From positions 1,325,501-1,389,500 of the forward strand of contig NC_009615.1 of NCBI RefSeq assembly GCF_000012845.1: DNA of 64,000 bases. Direction: 5' to 3'. This DNA comes from Parabacteroides distasonis ATCC 8503 (GTDB lineage: Bacteria > Bacteroidota > Bacteroidia > Bacteroidales > Tannerellaceae). Position 1 is the first letter of the stretch. Each line of letters starts with the position of its first letter. Under the pieces are notes generated by a model, which was given only the letters and a program-made list of their open reading frames with translations, was not told where the DNA came from and made no database searches. A program made the position numbers and the translations under genes. This document shows positions 27,090-36,705 of this stretch, piece after piece.

Positions 27090-28607
27090 ATGAAGATCAC
27101 TATCATTCTATATATGATATCACTATCTGTCTATGCCTCACGGTCATGGGCTCAACAAGAGAGCGCATGGGCTTTATCCGCCAATCCTGTCAGCATCAGC
27201 TATGTACCTAAGGACAGCGCTATGGAAGCTGGTTTAAGTTATTTGATCCATCAAGCCTCCTTACCTGCCAGCGACCAGCCGGATCAAACACAGACCTATA
27301 GGGCTTATGTATCCGGTAACCGAAAGCTGGGTCTGCTTTGGCTGGCGGGTGGTATCGATTGGTCGCAAAGCCTACTGGAAGGGAGAAAATGGAATTTATT
27401 ATCGCAACCGGACTATCTGATTACGGCCGGCGATTCCTTGGGAGAGCCACAACGCATCGAGAAATACAGGATCTACGGACAAGCGGCTTACGTCTTATCC
27501 CCGAAAATCAAGGTCGGGATAGATGGAGACTATACAGCTACAAGCAACGAGGATCGCTCCTCTTACCATATCTACCATGGGATGGCACACTTAATCCGGA
27601 TATCAGGAGGTATCGTTTACGAACAAGTACGCAGACGTTTTGGAGCCTCGATCCATTATACCCATCGAACAGAGGAATTAACGTATGATACGGATAGTAA
27701 AGATAAACTTTATACATTTCCTCTGGGTTATTGGCTTCCGATGCAAGAATTATCGGGAAGTTTCCTGTTTCGCAGCCAAGGAAAACGCCTAGGTGTTTCC
27801 TTGCAAACGGAAACCCTAAAAGAGCATTGGAGTCTTTTCCATGATCTCTCCTACGAGACCCAGCAATTAGCGGACAATCCAAATAACTCCGGCAACTTGA
27901 GAGGCTGGGAAGAACGGCTGCACCAAATCTGTTACCAAGGTCGTTTTACCCGAACGAATAAATCGTGGACGCATATCTGGTCGCCCACAGCCCGATTCAA
28001 CCAAACTACGGCCAACCGCATATTACAACGGAATCCCACCACAAGCTCGTCTGCCATATGGACTACATTCGCCACCTATCGCCTAGCAAGGCAACGGATG
28101 TTATCTACCCAACTAAGTTACGAGGCGACAAAGAATGATACTTCGGGCGGAAAGGCATCCACATGGCAAATGACTGTCGGATGGAATCGTTTGGAAAATG
28201 ATTTCTACATATATCCTTTTACGGTCAAACAATATACAGGGCTCTTCCACGGAGAGATTGCGTTTTTTCGACAAATCCGCCTACCTAAAGAAAACAAGCT
28301 AAGTATCCGCCCGTCCGTGTATATCGTATCGGGCTATGGTACCGAGATCAAATGGGAGAAGGAAACGCAGAAGGATGAGAATGGCTCAGCAGAAATCAAG
28401 CTAGAGCAGAACATGCAAAAAGTGAACGAGGATTTTATTGCTCGCACGGCAACCCGTCTGGGTATCGGTACGGAAATGGAATATCGGCATCCCATTCATT
28501 CCGCCTTATCAGCGGGATTTCGTTTAAAGGGTAGTCTCGAACAAACGACAAGTCCTCAATCGACCCTCGGAGGGGGTGGAAACTTCAGTATTGTCATCTG
28601 GCTATAA
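27090..28607 (+). CDS. DUF6850-family outer-membrane beta-barrel protein
   Basis: 505 residues. A signal peptide (ISLSVYASRSWAQ) is followed by alternating hydrophobic/polar strands throughout and a C-terminal strand ending FSIVIWL, typical of an outer-membrane barrel. The start SAWALSANPVSISYVPKDSAM fits DUF6850, whose function is unknown. It lies between the DUF4876 lipoprotein and the TonB receptor with only 6 and 14 nt gaps, so the three products probably work together. Confidence 0.82.
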   Translation: MKITIILYMISLSVYASRSWAQQESAWALSANPVSISYVPKDSAMEAGLSYLIHQASLPASDQPDQTQTYRAYVSGNRKLGLLWLAGGIDWSQSLLEGRKWNLLSQPDYLITAGDSLGEPQRIEKYRIYGQAAYVLSPKIKVGIDGDYTATSNEDRSSYHIYHGMAHLIRISGGIVYEQVRRRFGASIHYTHRTEELTYDTDSKDKLYTFPLGYWLPMQELSGSFLFRSQGKRLGVSLQTETLKEHWSLFHDLSYETQQLADNPNNSGNLRGWEERLHQICYQGRFTRTNKSWTHIWSPTARFNQTTANRILQRNPTTSSSAIWTTFATYRLARQRMLSTQLSYEATKNDTSGGKASTWQMTVGWNRLENDFYIYPFTVKQYTGLFHGEIAFFRQIRLPKENKLSIRPSVYIVSGYGTEIKWEKETQKDENGSAEIKLEQNMQKVNEDFIARTATRLGIGTEMEYRHPIHSALSAGFRLKGSLEQTTSPQSTLGGGGNFSIVIWL

Positions 28608-28621
28608 ATAGGTCTAATACT

Positions 28622-31111
28622 ATGCGTTACTCAACTTTGTACAAAATACCAATAAGGATCGTGACGATATTTCTCTTATTATCATCACTTCATCCGGGCA
28701 ATTACCTTCACGGGCAAGAGCAACCGGATACTCTGTCCTTCTATTTACCCAACATTTTGGTAACAGCCATCGAGTCTAAGACTCCGGGTACGGTTTCCTT
28801 GCTTCCTGCATCAACATTGGAACACACGCAACCGATCACGATCGCTGATCTGACACAGTTATTACCAGGAGGTCTCACCAATAATTCTGGGGTGACAGAC
28901 GCACAATATTTCTCAGTGCGGGAGGTTTCTTTAAAGAACGGGGTAAACCAATTTCATAAAAACGCAGCTATGGGTGCCCAAATATGGGTAGACGGCTCTC
29001 CTCTTCATTTCAACACCGGCATCAACGAGCCTTACGAAGGATATGATGCCCGTTTTCTATCTCTCAACCAAGTGAAAGAGGCGGAAATCATCCGGGGAAT
29101 ACCTTCTGCCCGGTACGGAAACTTAACAAATAGCGTATTATTACTCAAGACTCATCAAGGTAGAATGCCTCTCTCCACCAGCATACGTTACAATCCGAAA
29201 CTGAAACAATATATGCTTGGAAAAGGCTTCTGTATCTCCCCACAAGGCCATACGCTCAACCTGTTAGCGGACTATACCAGCCAAGGCGATTTCCATACCG
29301 GCGGCATACGCTTGGCAAACCTTTACCATTGGTTGCCCGCAGGGAAAAAACTAGAATTAAGCCTTACTTACACCTCTCGCATAGGAAAGGAAAAGCAATT
29401 CGTCAACGAGCAGAATCATACACAAAGACAACGATTGGATCAGCGATTTTCCATACAAGGGGAATGGCAACCCGACCGACGTTGGCTCAAGAAGCTGTCT
29501 CTGAGAATAGACGGTTCCCTTCAAAAAAGCAAACAAACAAAGAGTCAGGTCAACAATGCCTCTAGCCAGCTTTATACAGACCAGAAAGAGAGCGGCGAAT
29601 GGGAAGCCCATGTTTTATCCTCAAACTACATGTACACATTAGTCAATGAAAGCCGACCTTTTTATGTAGAAACCGAGATGCTGGCGTCTACCTCATTTCC
29701 GCTACGGCAGAGACGTGAAATCAGCTTAGCCGCCGGATTCTCATGGCGTGGTGAGGGCAACGAAGGGCGAGGCAGGGATTTCGATCGGCAAAGGCCTCCT
29801 TCCACATCTATCCGTCCCCGCTCATTCCGGGAAATCCCATCCTTGCATACGTTCGGTGGCTTCATTGAGGCCACATACCGGACTCCCAACCTCCATGTAG
29901 AAGCCGGATTAAGAAATCAAGGATTGAAAAGCCGGGATTATGCCTTAATCTATCAGACAGAACCTCGCCTGAATCTCTTATGGTCTCTCTGCTCCTCTCC
30001 CTCCGGCTATACATTGAGTTTAAAAGCCGGGGTCGGATGGATCAGTTTCATGCCGACATTGGAAAAACTCTACCCGGAAGCTATTTATAATGATAAGGTC
30101 TCTTTCTATTATAATGATAGCAATGAAAGTGGAAACACCCTTGGTATTCTCACGACACATGCCCCCGGAATGGAACGAAATATGAAATTAAAACCTACCG
30201 TAAATCGAAAGATAGAGGTTGGCCTTATAGGGAAGACTCCGGCCATCCGACTAGACATGACCGTTTTTTTCGAGAAACAAACGGATGGCTTTTCCTCCTC
30301 GGCGCAATATATTCCGTTCAGCTATCGGGAATATGATTATCTATCAACCGCCCAACTTCGTCCTGAATACAAAGATGGACAGGTATGGGTGAACGGTAAG
30401 GCTGTCCCTTATCAAGAGAAATATAGTTACACGCCGGTATCTGTACCAGTCAATACACTCCATAGGAAGAAACATGGGATTGAGATGGTAGCGGACCTCG
30501 GGACTTTCTCACCCTTGCGTACCTCCCTAATCGTAGACGGGATTTGGTTATATGTACGAGAAAAGAATACGGTCCTTAACGGGATCTGGCCGATCCAGTA
30601 CACAGATAAAACAGAATACCCCTACGTAGGTTTTTACGACAGGCAAGGCGGACCGGGAAATGAAAGTCGTTCGGAGATCATCTCCACGAACTTCCGTTTC
30701 ATCACCCGCATCCCCAGAATCGGACTGGTCACTACCCTTACGTGGCAAATGATATGGCTCTATAAATATCGTACGCTCTACAACGGTAGCACTGGCGAGA
30801 ATGTATGGCCCCTATATTGGTGTGGAACAGACGGAATCATACATCCGTTCACCGAGGCACAGAAAGAGGATCCAGCCTTTGCGCCTTTACTCTCCACCAC
30901 CGCACCGGAACGATTCCTACCAAACTCTTATAAACCATATGGTATGCTGAATATTCGGGTAAACAAAGCTTTCGGAGAGCACATCACGCTGGCATTCTTT
31001 GCCAACAACCTCGCCGATTTACGCCCCACTCGCTATTCAGCCAGCACGAGATCTTACCTTCAACAAAATACCCAGCCTTTTTTCGGTCTGGAATTACAAA
31101 TAAAACTATGA
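28622..31111 (+). CDS. TonB-dependent outer-membrane receptor
   Basis: 829 residues, signal peptide at the start. There is no STN or carboxypeptidase-like extension; the plug begins soon after (LPNILVTAIESKTPGTVSLLP, ITIADLTQLLPGGL, EAEIIRGIPSARYGNLTNSV). A large barrel follows, ending FFGLELQIKL, with a late strand typical of these receptors (YKPYGMLNIRVNKAFGEHITLAFFANNLADL). It is smaller than SusC and has no SusD partner, so it is more like siderophore, heme, cobalamin or metal receptors. The ligand cannot be named. It follows DUF4876 and DUF6850 genes and precedes a TPR regulator by 4 nt. Confidence 0.92.
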   Translation: MRYSTLYKIPIRIVTIFLLLSSLHPGNYLHGQEQPDTLSFYLPNILVTAIESKTPGTVSLLPASTLEHTQPITIADLTQLLPGGLTNNSGVTDAQYFSVREVSLKNGVNQFHKNAAMGAQIWVDGSPLHFNTGINEPYEGYDARFLSLNQVKEAEIIRGIPSARYGNLTNSVLLLKTHQGRMPLSTSIRYNPKLKQYMLGKGFCISPQGHTLNLLADYTSQGDFHTGGIRLANLYHWLPAGKKLELSLTYTSRIGKEKQFVNEQNHTQRQRLDQRFSIQGEWQPDRRWLKKLSLRIDGSLQKSKQTKSQVNNASSQLYTDQKESGEWEAHVLSSNYMYTLVNESRPFYVETEMLASTSFPLRQRREISLAAGFSWRGEGNEGRGRDFDRQRPPSTSIRPRSFREIPSLHTFGGFIEATYRTPNLHVEAGLRNQGLKSRDYALIYQTEPRLNLLWSLCSSPSGYTLSLKAGVGWISFMPTLEKLYPEAIYNDKVSFYYNDSNESGNTLGILTTHAPGMERNMKLKPTVNRKIEVGLIGKTPAIRLDMTVFFEKQTDGFSSSAQYIPFSYREYDYLSTAQLRPEYKDGQVWVNGKAVPYQEKYSYTPVSVPVNTLHRKKHGIEMVADLGTFSPLRTSLIVDGIWLYVREKNTVLNGIWPIQYTDKTEYPYVGFYDRQGGPGNESRSEIISTNFRFITRIPRIGLVTTLTWQMIWLYKYRTLYNGSTGENVWPLYWCGTDGIIHPFTEAQKEDPAFAPLLSTTAPERFLPNSYKPYGMLNIRVNKAFGEHITLAFFANNLADLRPTRYSASTRSYLQQNTQPFFGLELQIKL

Positions 31112-31115
31112 CATC

Positions 31116-32720
31116 ATGAAAACAAGCATACTTTACATATTCCTACTGTCAGTCCTTTACGCCTGCGACTCCCACTCTCTTCTTCCACCCAAGCAGCAAT
31201 TGGATCAGCAAATAGCGCAACTGAATGATTATTCTTTGTTGAGCGGTCGCTTGAACGACCAGCTATGCGAAGAGATAGAAACCCATGCCCAAGAAATAGG
31301 GAATGACTCGCTTTTGCTGGCAACCCGCCAAATCATATACACTCGCTATTGCAGATTACAGGACACGGCTCATGCGAGAATGCTACTCGACCGCATGAAA
31401 CCTTATGCCATCCGCATAAAAGACAAGCACCTTCTCATGAATCACCTGCGTATGGCATTTCTTCACGCACAGACACGCCAACCCGCAGAATGCGAGCGAT
31501 GGATAAACGAGGCACGAAAATATGCATATATAAATCCTCAAAACTGGTATATCACGGCGGCTAACGCTTGTCTTGAATGTGGATTATATCCCCAAGCACT
31601 CATCTATGCGGATTCAGCATTGGTGAACTTGAAATATAAAGTGATAAGCTCTCCTCACTTAGTAAAAGCTATAGCATTAAGCCGTACGGGAAAGACCGCC
31701 GAAGCGGAGGAATGGACCAAACGATGCATTACCGATATCCGCCACTTTCAGGCGAAACACCAAATACACACGATCAGCTATCTGCAATATCAACTCTTCA
31801 TGGAATACGCCGTCTCTCTCCGGAAACATGGAAAAAACAAAGAGGCACTATCCGTATTGGAGGAATTAGACAGAGTCTCATTCAATAATGTCGCCACGCC
31901 TCTCTTGAGGAACAAAGACAATATCGAGGAATATAAGGTGCGTGTGGCACGTATGTTGTCCGAATGCTATTATACGACCGGAAATCAATCGGAAGCCATC
32001 CAACAGGCAAACCGGGCTGACTCCCTACAATCCCATTATGCCCAAGAGCAAATGAACATACGCAGAAAGATGATCAGCGAAAGCCTACAAAACGAACTAT
32101 TATCCACCCGCTTAAAAAGTCAGAAGGTGGAGGCGGAACAGGCACGGCTCATCCAGTATATCCTAACCGGAATCATTATTTTACTCATGGCTATCCTAAC
32201 CGGAGGATATCTTTGGTGGAGAAATCATCGCCGTAGCCTACGCCAGTTATTCGATTTATTGATAAGCCATCATGCAGCTTGGTTGCTAATACACGATCCA
32301 CTTCCGCTAATCTCCCGGCCACAAATAAAGTTACCAGATCATTCAGAGGCAAACACCGAGGTCGCAACAAAAGCTGATAATCTCCTATATCAACGAATCC
32401 TATCAGTTATGAAAGAGCAAAAGCCTTTCTTAAATCCTAATCTCGACCTTGTGACCCTCTCCCGTCTAGTGGGTACTAACCGAACACAACTATCCACCAC
32501 CCTCAATAGGCAGACGGGAATGAACTTTAGCCGTTGGCTGGCTGAATACAGGGTACACCACCTCCTCTCGCTCGTCACCCTACACCCCGACAGTGACATC
32601 ACCGCACTGGCCTCCGAATCAGGCTTCACCTCCCGAACCTCCTTCTTCCGGCAGTTCCGGCAAGTCACCGGACTTACGCCCAACCAATACAGAAACGTAC
32701 GAAAAGAGACCGACAAATAA
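31116..32720 (+). CDS. Membrane-bound TPR sensor with AraC-type DNA-binding domain
   Basis: 534 residues. The N-terminal signal ends in a lipobox-like LYAC (Cys17), followed by TPR-like helices (about 60-330) and one membrane helix (about 343-366, IQYILTGIIILLMAILTGGY). The cytosolic C-terminus is an AraC/XylS HTH domain (about 430-530) containing LSRLVGTNRTQLSTTLNRQT and GFTSRTSFFRQFRQVTGLTPNQYR. This layout, an extracytoplasmic TPR sensor joined to an internal AraC domain, is common in Bacteroidales. It lies 4 nt after the TonB receptor, so it may sense the same ligand and regulate the cluster. The HTH closely resembles the small regulator that follows. Confidence 0.85.
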   Translation: MKTSILYIFLLSVLYACDSHSLLPPKQQLDQQIAQLNDYSLLSGRLNDQLCEEIETHAQEIGNDSLLLATRQIIYTRYCRLQDTAHARMLLDRMKPYAIRIKDKHLLMNHLRMAFLHAQTRQPAECERWINEARKYAYINPQNWYITAANACLECGLYPQALIYADSALVNLKYKVISSPHLVKAIALSRTGKTAEAEEWTKRCITDIRHFQAKHQIHTISYLQYQLFMEYAVSLRKHGKNKEALSVLEELDRVSFNNVATPLLRNKDNIEEYKVRVARMLSECYYTTGNQSEAIQQANRADSLQSHYAQEQMNIRRKMISESLQNELLSTRLKSQKVEAEQARLIQYILTGIIILLMAILTGGYLWWRNHRRSLRQLFDLLISHHAAWLLIHDPLPLISRPQIKLPDHSEANTEVATKADNLLYQRILSVMKEQKPFLNPNLDLVTLSRLVGTNRTQLSTTLNRQTGMNFSRWLAEYRVHHLLSLVTLHPDSDITALASESGFTSRTSFFRQFRQVTGLTPNQYRNVRKETDK

Positions 32721-32767
32721 TCTGTTAAAGTACGTGTCTAGCCTTTGATGCAGGGGCTTTACGGCCC

Positions 32768-32837
32768 TTGGTGTACCAGATCGTTCGGATCAAGTTTCAA
32801 TACGTTCGCATCTTTTCCCTTCCTTTGGTATACCAAA
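32768..32837. promoter_or_regulatory. Pair of operator-like palindromes before the small AraC gene
   Basis: TTTGGTATACCAAA (32824-32837) is a perfect 14-bp palindrome and covers the -33 TTTG of the promoter. A related near-palindrome TTGGTGTACCA lies at 32768-32778; the two centres are 57 bp apart. They look like binding sites of a dimeric or looping regulator. The regulator could be the gene's own product or the TPR-AraC protein; this is inference. Confidence 0.65.
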
Positions 32838-32855
32838 TGGGACTGTCTATATTTG
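32824..32855 (+). promoter_or_regulatory. Promoter of the small AraC-type gene
   Basis: TTTG (32824-32827), 20 nt spacer, TATATTTG (32848-32855): an ideal Bacteroidota promoter. Its -33 box lies inside a 14-bp palindrome. The expected start near 32862 excludes the longer reading frame beginning at 32745. Confidence 0.8.
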
Positions 32856-32873
32856 ATCTCGCAAATCCCTTTT

Positions 32874-33290
32874 ATGCGGGTCACTCAAGATAGTACCAAT
32901 ATGGAAGAAAAGCAAAAGCCATCCCTAATCGAACGCAGGCTATATGCCCGCATCTTACAAATCATGGAGGATAAGAAGCCTTATCTCGATCCACAGTTCA
33001 ATTTGTGCCAGTTGGCCAACCTCGCTTGCACGAACCGTACCCGGCTATCCTCCACCTTGAACAATCAGACGGGTATGAACTTCAGTCGCTGGCTAGCCAA
33101 CTATCGGGTAAAGCATCTTATACGGGAGTTCTCCAAATGCCTCACACAAGAACCTAAGGAGCTATACAAGAAGGCAGGTTTTACCTCCCGTACCTCTTTT
33201 TATCGCCAGTTTAAGGAGGTGACGGGTAATACCCCCATTGAGTACTTTGCCAACCTATATTACGACAATGTAAATCATTCAACTAAATAA
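32874..33290 (+). CDS. Small stand-alone AraC-type HTH regulator
   Basis: 138 residues from the ATG at 32874; a second in-frame ATG at 32901 (MEEKQKPSLIERRL) would give 129. The frame is open from 32745, but that part lies upstream of the promoter. The whole protein is little more than a DNA-binding domain: LCQLANLACTNRTRLSSTLN, then GMNFSRWLANYRVKHL and GFTSRTSFYRQFKEVTGNTP. It lacks the sensor half found in the preceding TPR-AraC protein, to which it is clearly paralogous (both contain QTGMNFSRWLA). It is followed by an outer-membrane barrel gene 8 nt on, the likely target or operon partner. Confidence 0.85.
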   Translation: MRVTQDSTNMEEKQKPSLIERRLYARILQIMEDKKPYLDPQFNLCQLANLACTNRTRLSSTLNNQTGMNFSRWLANYRVKHLIREFSKCLTQEPKELYKKAGFTSRTSFYRQFKEVTGNTPIEYFANLYYDNVNHSTK

Positions 33291-33298
33291 GTAGCGAT

Positions 33299-34153
33299 AT
33301 GAGACATCTTACACTTCTACTCTTATCCGTTTTTACTGTCCATCAAGCCAAGGCGGATATATTGATCCCCTTAGACAAATATCCTACGGGGGAAAAACGT
33401 TTCAACTTACAGATCAACGGAAGTCACGATACCAGTACCCCTTGGCTCTCCACCACGTCATTTGGCGTGGATGAAGATGGGCAGATGGGAAACCCGGAGA
33501 ATTGGACATCCGAACAAATCGACGAGGACAATCAGTCGGTAAGTCACCGACTCATTATGAACAGTATTTCCCTGCGTCTCTCCTACCGTATATGGGATAA
33601 TCTCAGCCTATGGGCAGGTATTGGCACCACCAACTTCACCCACGAGGAGACTTTCCGAGATGATGACGACCTAAGCAGTACCATCTTCAGCAAGAACATG
33701 GTACCCATCTACAGCGGAGGGCTAGGTTACGGCCATGCCTTCACCGACCGCTTTTTCATGTCTACCCAACCCGGCGTGCGCTATGCCAACAGCGATAACA
33801 TGACCACCGAGGTGTATTACCAAGGCAAGACCATCCCCTTGCGAGACCTCAGCCTCAACCGCCGTTACCTAGAGTGGGCCGTGCCCGTGGTGGCCGGATA
33901 CGCACTGGGGAATTTCGTGCCCTATGCCGGCATCCTCTACAAGGACTACACGATGAAAGACCGGTACGAGTTCACCAAGACATATGCCGGCGAGGACTAT
34001 ACCGTTCGTATCGACGAGACTTTCCACGCCCGTCACAAGCTGTACGCTTTGGCTGGGGTGAACTATTTCCTCGCTGACAACATCTCGCTCGGAGTAAACG
34101 GAAGCTTCGGCAACAGGCAGTCCGTACAGTTACAATTCAATATCAGTTTCTAA
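33299..34153 (+). CDS. Small outer-membrane beta-barrel protein
   Basis: 284 residues with a short signal peptide (MRHLTLLLLSVFTVHQAKA). The remainder consists of amphipathic beta strands with aromatic girdles (VSHRLIMNSISLRLSYRIWD, YAGILYKDYTM) and a C-terminal strand QLQFNISF ending in Phe, as BAM substrates do. It is not assigned to a named family. It follows the small AraC gene by 8 nt and precedes a large secreted protein by 21 nt. A porin-like or sensory barrel role is possible but unsupported. Confidence 0.75.
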   Translation: MRHLTLLLLSVFTVHQAKADILIPLDKYPTGEKRFNLQINGSHDTSTPWLSTTSFGVDEDGQMGNPENWTSEQIDEDNQSVSHRLIMNSISLRLSYRIWDNLSLWAGIGTTNFTHEETFRDDDDLSSTIFSKNMVPIYSGGLGYGHAFTDRFFMSTQPGVRYANSDNMTTEVYYQGKTIPLRDLSLNRRYLEWAVPVVAGYALGNFVPYAGILYKDYTMKDRYEFTKTYAGEDYTVRIDETFHARHKLYALAGVNYFLADNISLGVNGSFGNRQSVQLQFNISF

Positions 34154-34174
34154 ACCTCTTAAACAGATATATAC

Positions 34175-36691
34175 ATGAGAACGACACTCAAAGCACAAGC
34201 GATACGGCTGATCGCCATATTTTTGCTTATCTGTGCCTCTACCACCATCGTCAAGGCACAGATCAGCCAACATCCCGAACTGTATAAGGTGAAAGAATTC
34301 CACAATATGGATAAAGACGGAGGTGCCTATTACTGCTTCACCGACGCACAATACTACCAAGGGAAGCTCTACGGGGTCTACATAGATAATAACGGCCCCT
34401 CATCCATACGCCTCATCGCTTTCGAGGTGAACGGCGAGACCCGGACAATGGAACAATCCACCGTTGGCGACACCGGTAAGAAAATGATCTTTCTCAATGA
34501 TTTCGGCGTATACCAAGATGCCGAGATCATCGTATACCGCAATCGCTTCTACGTGCTCTGGAAGAATAATACCAATGGCCAGATATGGATCGGCGAGGTG
34601 GATATGAAAAAGGGAGAATACAAGAAAACTCGTATGCTCGATGACGGGAAAACTTACGCCAACTTCGCCGCCACCATCTACCGTGACAAGATCTGCGTCA
34701 TCCTACACCGCCGCACCAACAAGAAACTGCAAGTCTACCAATACGGCGACCCCGAGCTGAACAGCGGCTGGGACTGGTGCGGCACCGTGCGCAACGCCGG
34801 ACACGATAATATCGAGCTAAAAGGCTCAACAGGCATATCAATGGAATACGATCCCGACGACCACTGGGACGCCACCTCGTGGTACGGCTACGACGACACC
34901 GAGAAAAAGAACGTGGAGAAACTCATCGTAGGCCGACTCAAGAGCGGTACCTTCGAGGCATTCAGCTACAGCGGCGAATATGGCAAGGATAACACATGGC
35001 CCTCCAACTGGGAAGAATACGCACATCACGACATAGGCCGCTCGAAGACCTTCTCACTCAAGCTCATCCAAGCCGACATCGAAGGCTATGCGGCCGACAA
35101 TACTGATGGCTACAAAGCTTCCTCAAATCCCCTAATCTTCAGCTACTGTTCCTATGATGGCAAAGGGACGGGTGAACACTTCCTAAAGAAATTCTACCCC
35201 GGCAGCAACAGCTTCGCCGCCGACGCACCCATCTACACCGACCTGCCCTACGGCTACACGGCCGTAGCCACCGCAGCAGATCCTACCACTGAGACAGCTC
35301 CCGGCGGAGGACTCTACTACAAGCAATATATCTATCTACTACGGGGTAACCAGCAACCATACCACTGGTTCAAGCACTCCTACGTCGCCTCCATCCGATC
35401 TAACGAGATCGTGGAGAGACGCAGTTCTTTCAACGACGAGAAGGCCTTATTCGGCAACAGCGAGTTACGCAATCTCGTGCGCCTCGTCGGCATCATCGAA
35501 GGACCACCTCCAACGGTAGTGGATAATAACGAGTGGTTCGGCGACCTCGGCGTAGCCTCAAGCCTTGCCTTCACCATGGGATCGGGCACCAGCAACTCCG
35601 TGAGCCGACTCTATAAAAGCGACCTCAAATGCTCCTTCGGACCGCATACGGATAAACTCACGGCAGCATTCGGCGGCGGATACTCCTTCCAGAAACAACA
35701 CGAGGAAGTAACAAGCCAGTCCGAGTCCATCACCGTTACCTTCGAAGCAAACGACACAGCAGACTACCGGGCCATCGCCCTCTACTCTGTACCCATTCTG
35801 ACCCGTTGCGACCTAGAATACCTCTCCCCCACCCGGAGACAGAGTGTACGAATGCCCATATTCAGCTATACTTACATGACACGGCAGAGTATCAAACAAG
35901 TAGAAGTGCCTCTCGACCTAGAGCCTTTCCGCATAGACAATCCAAGCAAACTTGGAGACTGGGAGGCCCGTGAGATCCTCACCATGACCGCCAGCGAGCC
36001 AAATGTCAGCAAGTCCGTCAACTTCAGCCTCAACTCCGAACGGATCGACATGACGCTGGAAACCAGCGGCACAATCTCCGACAGTCAGACCAAAGGTGCC
36101 ATCAGCCTTATGGATTTGAAATTCCCCTTCTTCCAACTGGAGAACCAAAGTTCTTGGGAATGGACAGACCAGACCACAGCGACAACCTCGCAGGGTATCA
36201 GCGCATCCTATTCGAAGATACGACGCACGGACAAGCACGTCAGGCCGGAAGAGACAGCCGAGTCCTTCTCATCCACCCTCTATCTGCTCACTGCCGAGAA
36301 GTCGAACACGCTCCGTGACCAGTACTACCCCAAGCTACCCGAACGGAAGATTAGCTTCGGCACCGATACCTTTCCCTTCATGGTAAACAGCGACAAACCC
36401 TTCGTATTGGCGTGGGACATCAACAACATCACCTATGTACGAGGTGACGTGAGCGCCACTGGCAATGAGGAGGTAACGACCGACGAGCCCCTGTCTATCC
36501 GCTTCCTCGACGGCATGCTTACGGTAGATTGCCTGCCGGGAGCCACCGTCAACGTCTACAGCATGAACGGCACGTTGGCTGGTCACCAGCAAGCGGTATC
36601 CGGAAAAGCAATCTTCAGCCTGCCCGGACACCTGTACACCGTGGAGGTCGTGACCGAACGTTACCGGAAAGTACAGAAAGTAGTGAGATAA
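34175..36691 (+). CDS. Large secreted protein, unrecognised body with type IX sorting-like C-terminus
   Basis: 838 residues. A signal peptide (IAIFLLICASTTIVKAQ) is followed by about 430 residues of repeated beta-sheet patterns resembling blades of a propeller (YYQGKLYGVYIDNNGPSS, IVYRNRFYVLWKNNTNG, ATIYRDKICVILHRRTNKK). The next 300 residues form a Ser/Thr-rich beta region (VTSQSESITVTFEAND, then WEWTDQTTATTSQGISASYS). The last about 70 residues (VNVYSMNGTLAGHQQ, then LYTVEVVTERYRKVQKVVR) resemble a T9SS type A sorting domain, or a generic secretion tail of Bacteroidota. I do not recognise the family. The alternating Ser/Thr strands bring beta-pore-forming proteins to mind, but that is only an impression. 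Confidence 0.7.
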   Translation: MRTTLKAQAIRLIAIFLLICASTTIVKAQISQHPELYKVKEFHNMDKDGGAYYCFTDAQYYQGKLYGVYIDNNGPSSIRLIAFEVNGETRTMEQSTVGDTGKKMIFLNDFGVYQDAEIIVYRNRFYVLWKNNTNGQIWIGEVDMKKGEYKKTRMLDDGKTYANFAATIYRDKICVILHRRTNKKLQVYQYGDPELNSGWDWCGTVRNAGHDNIELKGSTGISMEYDPDDHWDATSWYGYDDTEKKNVEKLIVGRLKSGTFEAFSYSGEYGKDNTWPSNWEEYAHHDIGRSKTFSLKLIQADIEGYAADNTDGYKASSNPLIFSYCSYDGKGTGEHFLKKFYPGSNSFAADAPIYTDLPYGYTAVATAADPTTETAPGGGLYYKQYIYLLRGNQQPYHWFKHSYVASIRSNEIVERRSSFNDEKALFGNSELRNLVRLVGIIEGPPPTVVDNNEWFGDLGVASSLAFTMGSGTSNSVSRLYKSDLKCSFGPHTDKLTAAFGGGYSFQKQHEEVTSQSESITVTFEANDTADYRAIALYSVPILTRCDLEYLSPTRRQSVRMPIFSYTYMTRQSIKQVEVPLDLEPFRIDNPSKLGDWEAREILTMTASEPNVSKSVNFSLNSERIDMTLETSGTISDSQTKGAISLMDLKFPFFQLENQSSWEWTDQTTATTSQGISASYSKIRRTDKHVRPEETAESFSSTLYLLTAEKSNTLRDQYYPKLPERKISFGTDTFPFMVNSDKPFVLAWDINNITYVRGDVSATGNEEVTTDEPLSIRFLDGMLTVDCLPGATVNVYSMNGTLAGHQQAVSGKAIFSLPGHLYTVEVVTERYRKVQKVVR

Positions 36692-36705
36692 TACAGTTAG
36701 AAGCC

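Noticed and set aside
32745..32873. Upstream extension of the small AraC frame
   Set aside because: The ideal promoter at 32824-32855 lies inside it, so it cannot be translated from that transcript.
36529..36705. N-terminal 59-residue extension of the PreA-like frame
   Set aside because: It overlaps the end of the secreted-protein gene in another frame and has an arginine-rich non-native look; ATG at 36706 fits the operon spacing.
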